A program made the position numbers and the translations under genes. DNA of 64,000 nt, taken from positions 1 through 64,000 of the forward strand of contig WQBJ01000017.1 of assembly GCA_013032095.1 (NCBI GenBank), read 5' to 3'. The notes under the pieces are model-generated. The model saw only the letters and a program-made list of their open reading frames with translations, was not told the DNA's origin and did not search any database. Shown here in pieces: positions 62,950-64,000 of this stretch (its first letter is position 1; the number at the start of each line of letters is the position of its first letter). Origin of the DNA: Ruegeria atlantica. Its GTDB lineage: Bacteria; Pseudomonadota; Alphaproteobacteria; Rhodobacterales; Rhodobacteraceae.

Positions 62950-64000
62950 TCACCCCTTATTTGGCGTCCCTTTGTCTAGAATGAGCACGTTGCAGGGTGC
63001 GATTTCGTATCCGCTCCAAACAACAGGCGAAGCATTGTAGTTGATCAGGAAGACGTGTTGTTCGGTTTCGCGTCTCCGCAGCCCCTTGGGTACCGGGTAC
63101 AAATCCAACCCGGTGTTTTTCGCGGCCATTGTGATGACACGATCCCAAAGTTCCTCATCTGGAAATCCTGAAAGATACCACAGACCTTTTTCGCCCTTTA
63201 ACGCAGCTGTTCCGTCTGAATACGTCAACAGGTCGGCGGCTTCGCCAGATAAGCGATCGACCCAGTGTTGTGCGGACCCACCACCATCAACATCGCGTCG
63301 CACGTTGGGGGGCAAAGTTTCGACCAGATCGACCTCGCAATCCAGCCCGGAAAGTCCCGGTCGTCCTGAGTCTGGGATTTGGAAATCATGCGTGATAGCG
63401 CCGCTACGAGGGCCAAGGATGGCCAGATTGCAATTCTCTGTTAGGCTTTTTTCCAGATGACCATCCAGCGTGGCCAGGCCAGGAGCAAGGATCAGCTTGT
63501 ATCCTGCCAAGGGCTCGTTGGTCGTCGAGATGAAATCTACTGACAGTCCGGCCCGCCGTAATGCGCGATAGGCCGAGAACACCAGGCGGAAATAGTTGAA
63601 CCCGGCCCCCTGCGGCTGTGTGTTCCACGCCCAGTCCGAGGCGTAATCGAACAGAATGGCCACATCCGCCTGCGTCTGGGTGACTGCGCCCAGTTGAACC
63701 AGATCACTGGCAGTCTGGCGCGCCTCGGACAGTGCAGGCGCGGGTTCGTTATTCGGTGTCAGCAATCCCGCATGCATTTGTTCTTGCGCAAACGGAGCCT
63801 GCCGCCAGCGGAAATAACTGACCACTTCAGCCCCATGCGCCACGGCCTCAAGCGACCACAGGCGCACCATTCCGGGCAGAGGGGCCGGATTGTAGGGTGC
63901 CCAATTCACCGGGCCGGGTTGCTGCTCCATCACCCACCAGCGACCCCGGCCAACAGCACGGTAGAGATCGTGGTGAAAGGCCTGCATATCGGGGTCGCCC
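62950..64000 (-). CDS. Second GH42 beta-galactosidase, N-terminal part outside window
   Basis: Only the last 350 or so codons are present; the frame runs open to the window end on the minus strand. It has the GH42 nucleophile motif VMEQQPGPVNWAPYNP with Glu near the start of the visible part, WSLEAVAHGAEVVSYFRWRQAPFAQEQ, and the trimerisation and C-terminal beta domains. It converges with the first GH42 gene, with 266 nt between the stops. The two paralogues differ considerably, so they may handle different galactosides. Any further genes of its operon lie beyond the window. The acid/base residue cannot be checked. Confidence 0.9.
   Translation of the reverse strand, partial: GDPDMQAFHHDLYRAVGRGRWWVMEQQPGPVNWAPYNPAPLPGMVRLWSLEAVAHGAEVVSYFRWRQAPFAQEQMHAGLLTPNNEPAPALSEARQTASDLVQLGAVTQTQADVAILFDYASDWAWNTQPQGAGFNYFRLVFSAYRALRRAGLSVDFISTTNEPLAGYKLILAPGLATLDGHLEKSLTENCNLAILGPRSGAITHDFQIPDSGRPGLSGLDCEVDLVETLPPNVRRDVDGGGSAQHWVDRLSGEAADLLTYSDGTAALKGEKGLWYLSGFPDEELWDRVITMAAKNTGLDLYPVPKGLRRRETEQHVFLINYNASPVVWSGYEIAPCNVLILDKGTPNKG

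Overview
The window looks like chromosomal or large-replicon DNA of a marine alphaproteobacterium of the Roseobacter group (Rhodobacterales). This is inferred from gene content and operon style: a DctQM-fused TRAP transporter, a bioBFDAGC operon behind BioR-type boxes, a napFDAGHBC operon, a DUF3141/phosphotransacylase/acetate kinase cluster, and many 4-nt ATGA overlaps. No rRNA, tRNA, CRISPR array or intact insertion sequence was found.

Layout. (1) 1-7.3 kb is a polysaccharide region with looser spacing and apparently lower GC: two family-2 glycosyltransferases, an MsbA-like ABC exporter, and a large membrane-anchored protein that joins a glycosyltransferase-like region to an alginate-lyase-type domain. 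(2) 7.5-14.8 kb is a lactate unit: an FCD-type GntR regulator, a TRAP transporter (dctP, dctQM), FMN-dependent L-lactate dehydrogenase and FAD-dependent D-lactate dehydrogenase. (3) 14.8-25.6 kb holds redox and stress genes: a flavin amine oxidase, a bicupin, a LysR regulator with a divergent glutathione transferase, a three-domain flavin/iron-sulfur oxidoreductase, a cysteine synthase, a haem-containing fatty acid cis/trans isomerase and an HlyIII-type membrane protein. (4) 25.9-31.9 kb is a complete biotin operon (bioBFDAGC) with two BioR-like boxes and a convergent GntR regulator. (5) 32.1-39.0 kb starts with an inositol-monophosphatase remnant, followed by a cluster for CoA-thioester metabolism of carnitine-like compounds (two acyl-CoA dehydrogenases, a CaiD-like hydratase, an NDP-forming acyl-CoA synthetase, a GlxA/CdhR-like regulator). 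(6) 39.1-45.6 kb encodes periplasmic nitrate reductase behind an FNR-like box. (7) 45.9-52.4 kb is an unusual four-gene unit (FabI-like reductase, PHA-synthase-like DUF3141 protein, MaoC-phosphotransacylase fusion, acetate kinase) with two small membrane proteins converging on it. (8) 52.5-64.0 kb is a sugar locus around a LacI regulator: D-lyxose/mannose isomerase, PfkB kinase and a fusion of a degenerate GH1 domain with glucokinase on one strand; a TIM-barrel isomerase, LacI, an amino-acid-type ABC transporter and a GH42 beta-galactosidase on the other; then a second GH42 gene running off the end.

How the parts work together. Most catabolic units sit next to their own regulator, and I could read a plausible operator beside most of them: three TGGTAAA sites at the lactate unit, a T-N11-A palindrome for LysR, BioR boxes at bioB, AGACG-N5-CGTCT at the second GntR gene, CATGCAG direct repeats at the carnitine unit, and a 24-bp perfect palindrome for LacI. 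Hairpins follow both solute-binding-protein genes ahead of their permeases, consistent with higher binding-protein expression. The least explained items are the FabI/DUF3141/MaoC-Pta/AckA unit, the GH1-glucokinase fusion lacking both GH1 catalytic glutamates, and the glycosyltransferase-lyase fusion. All assignments come from reading motifs by eye; no database search was run.
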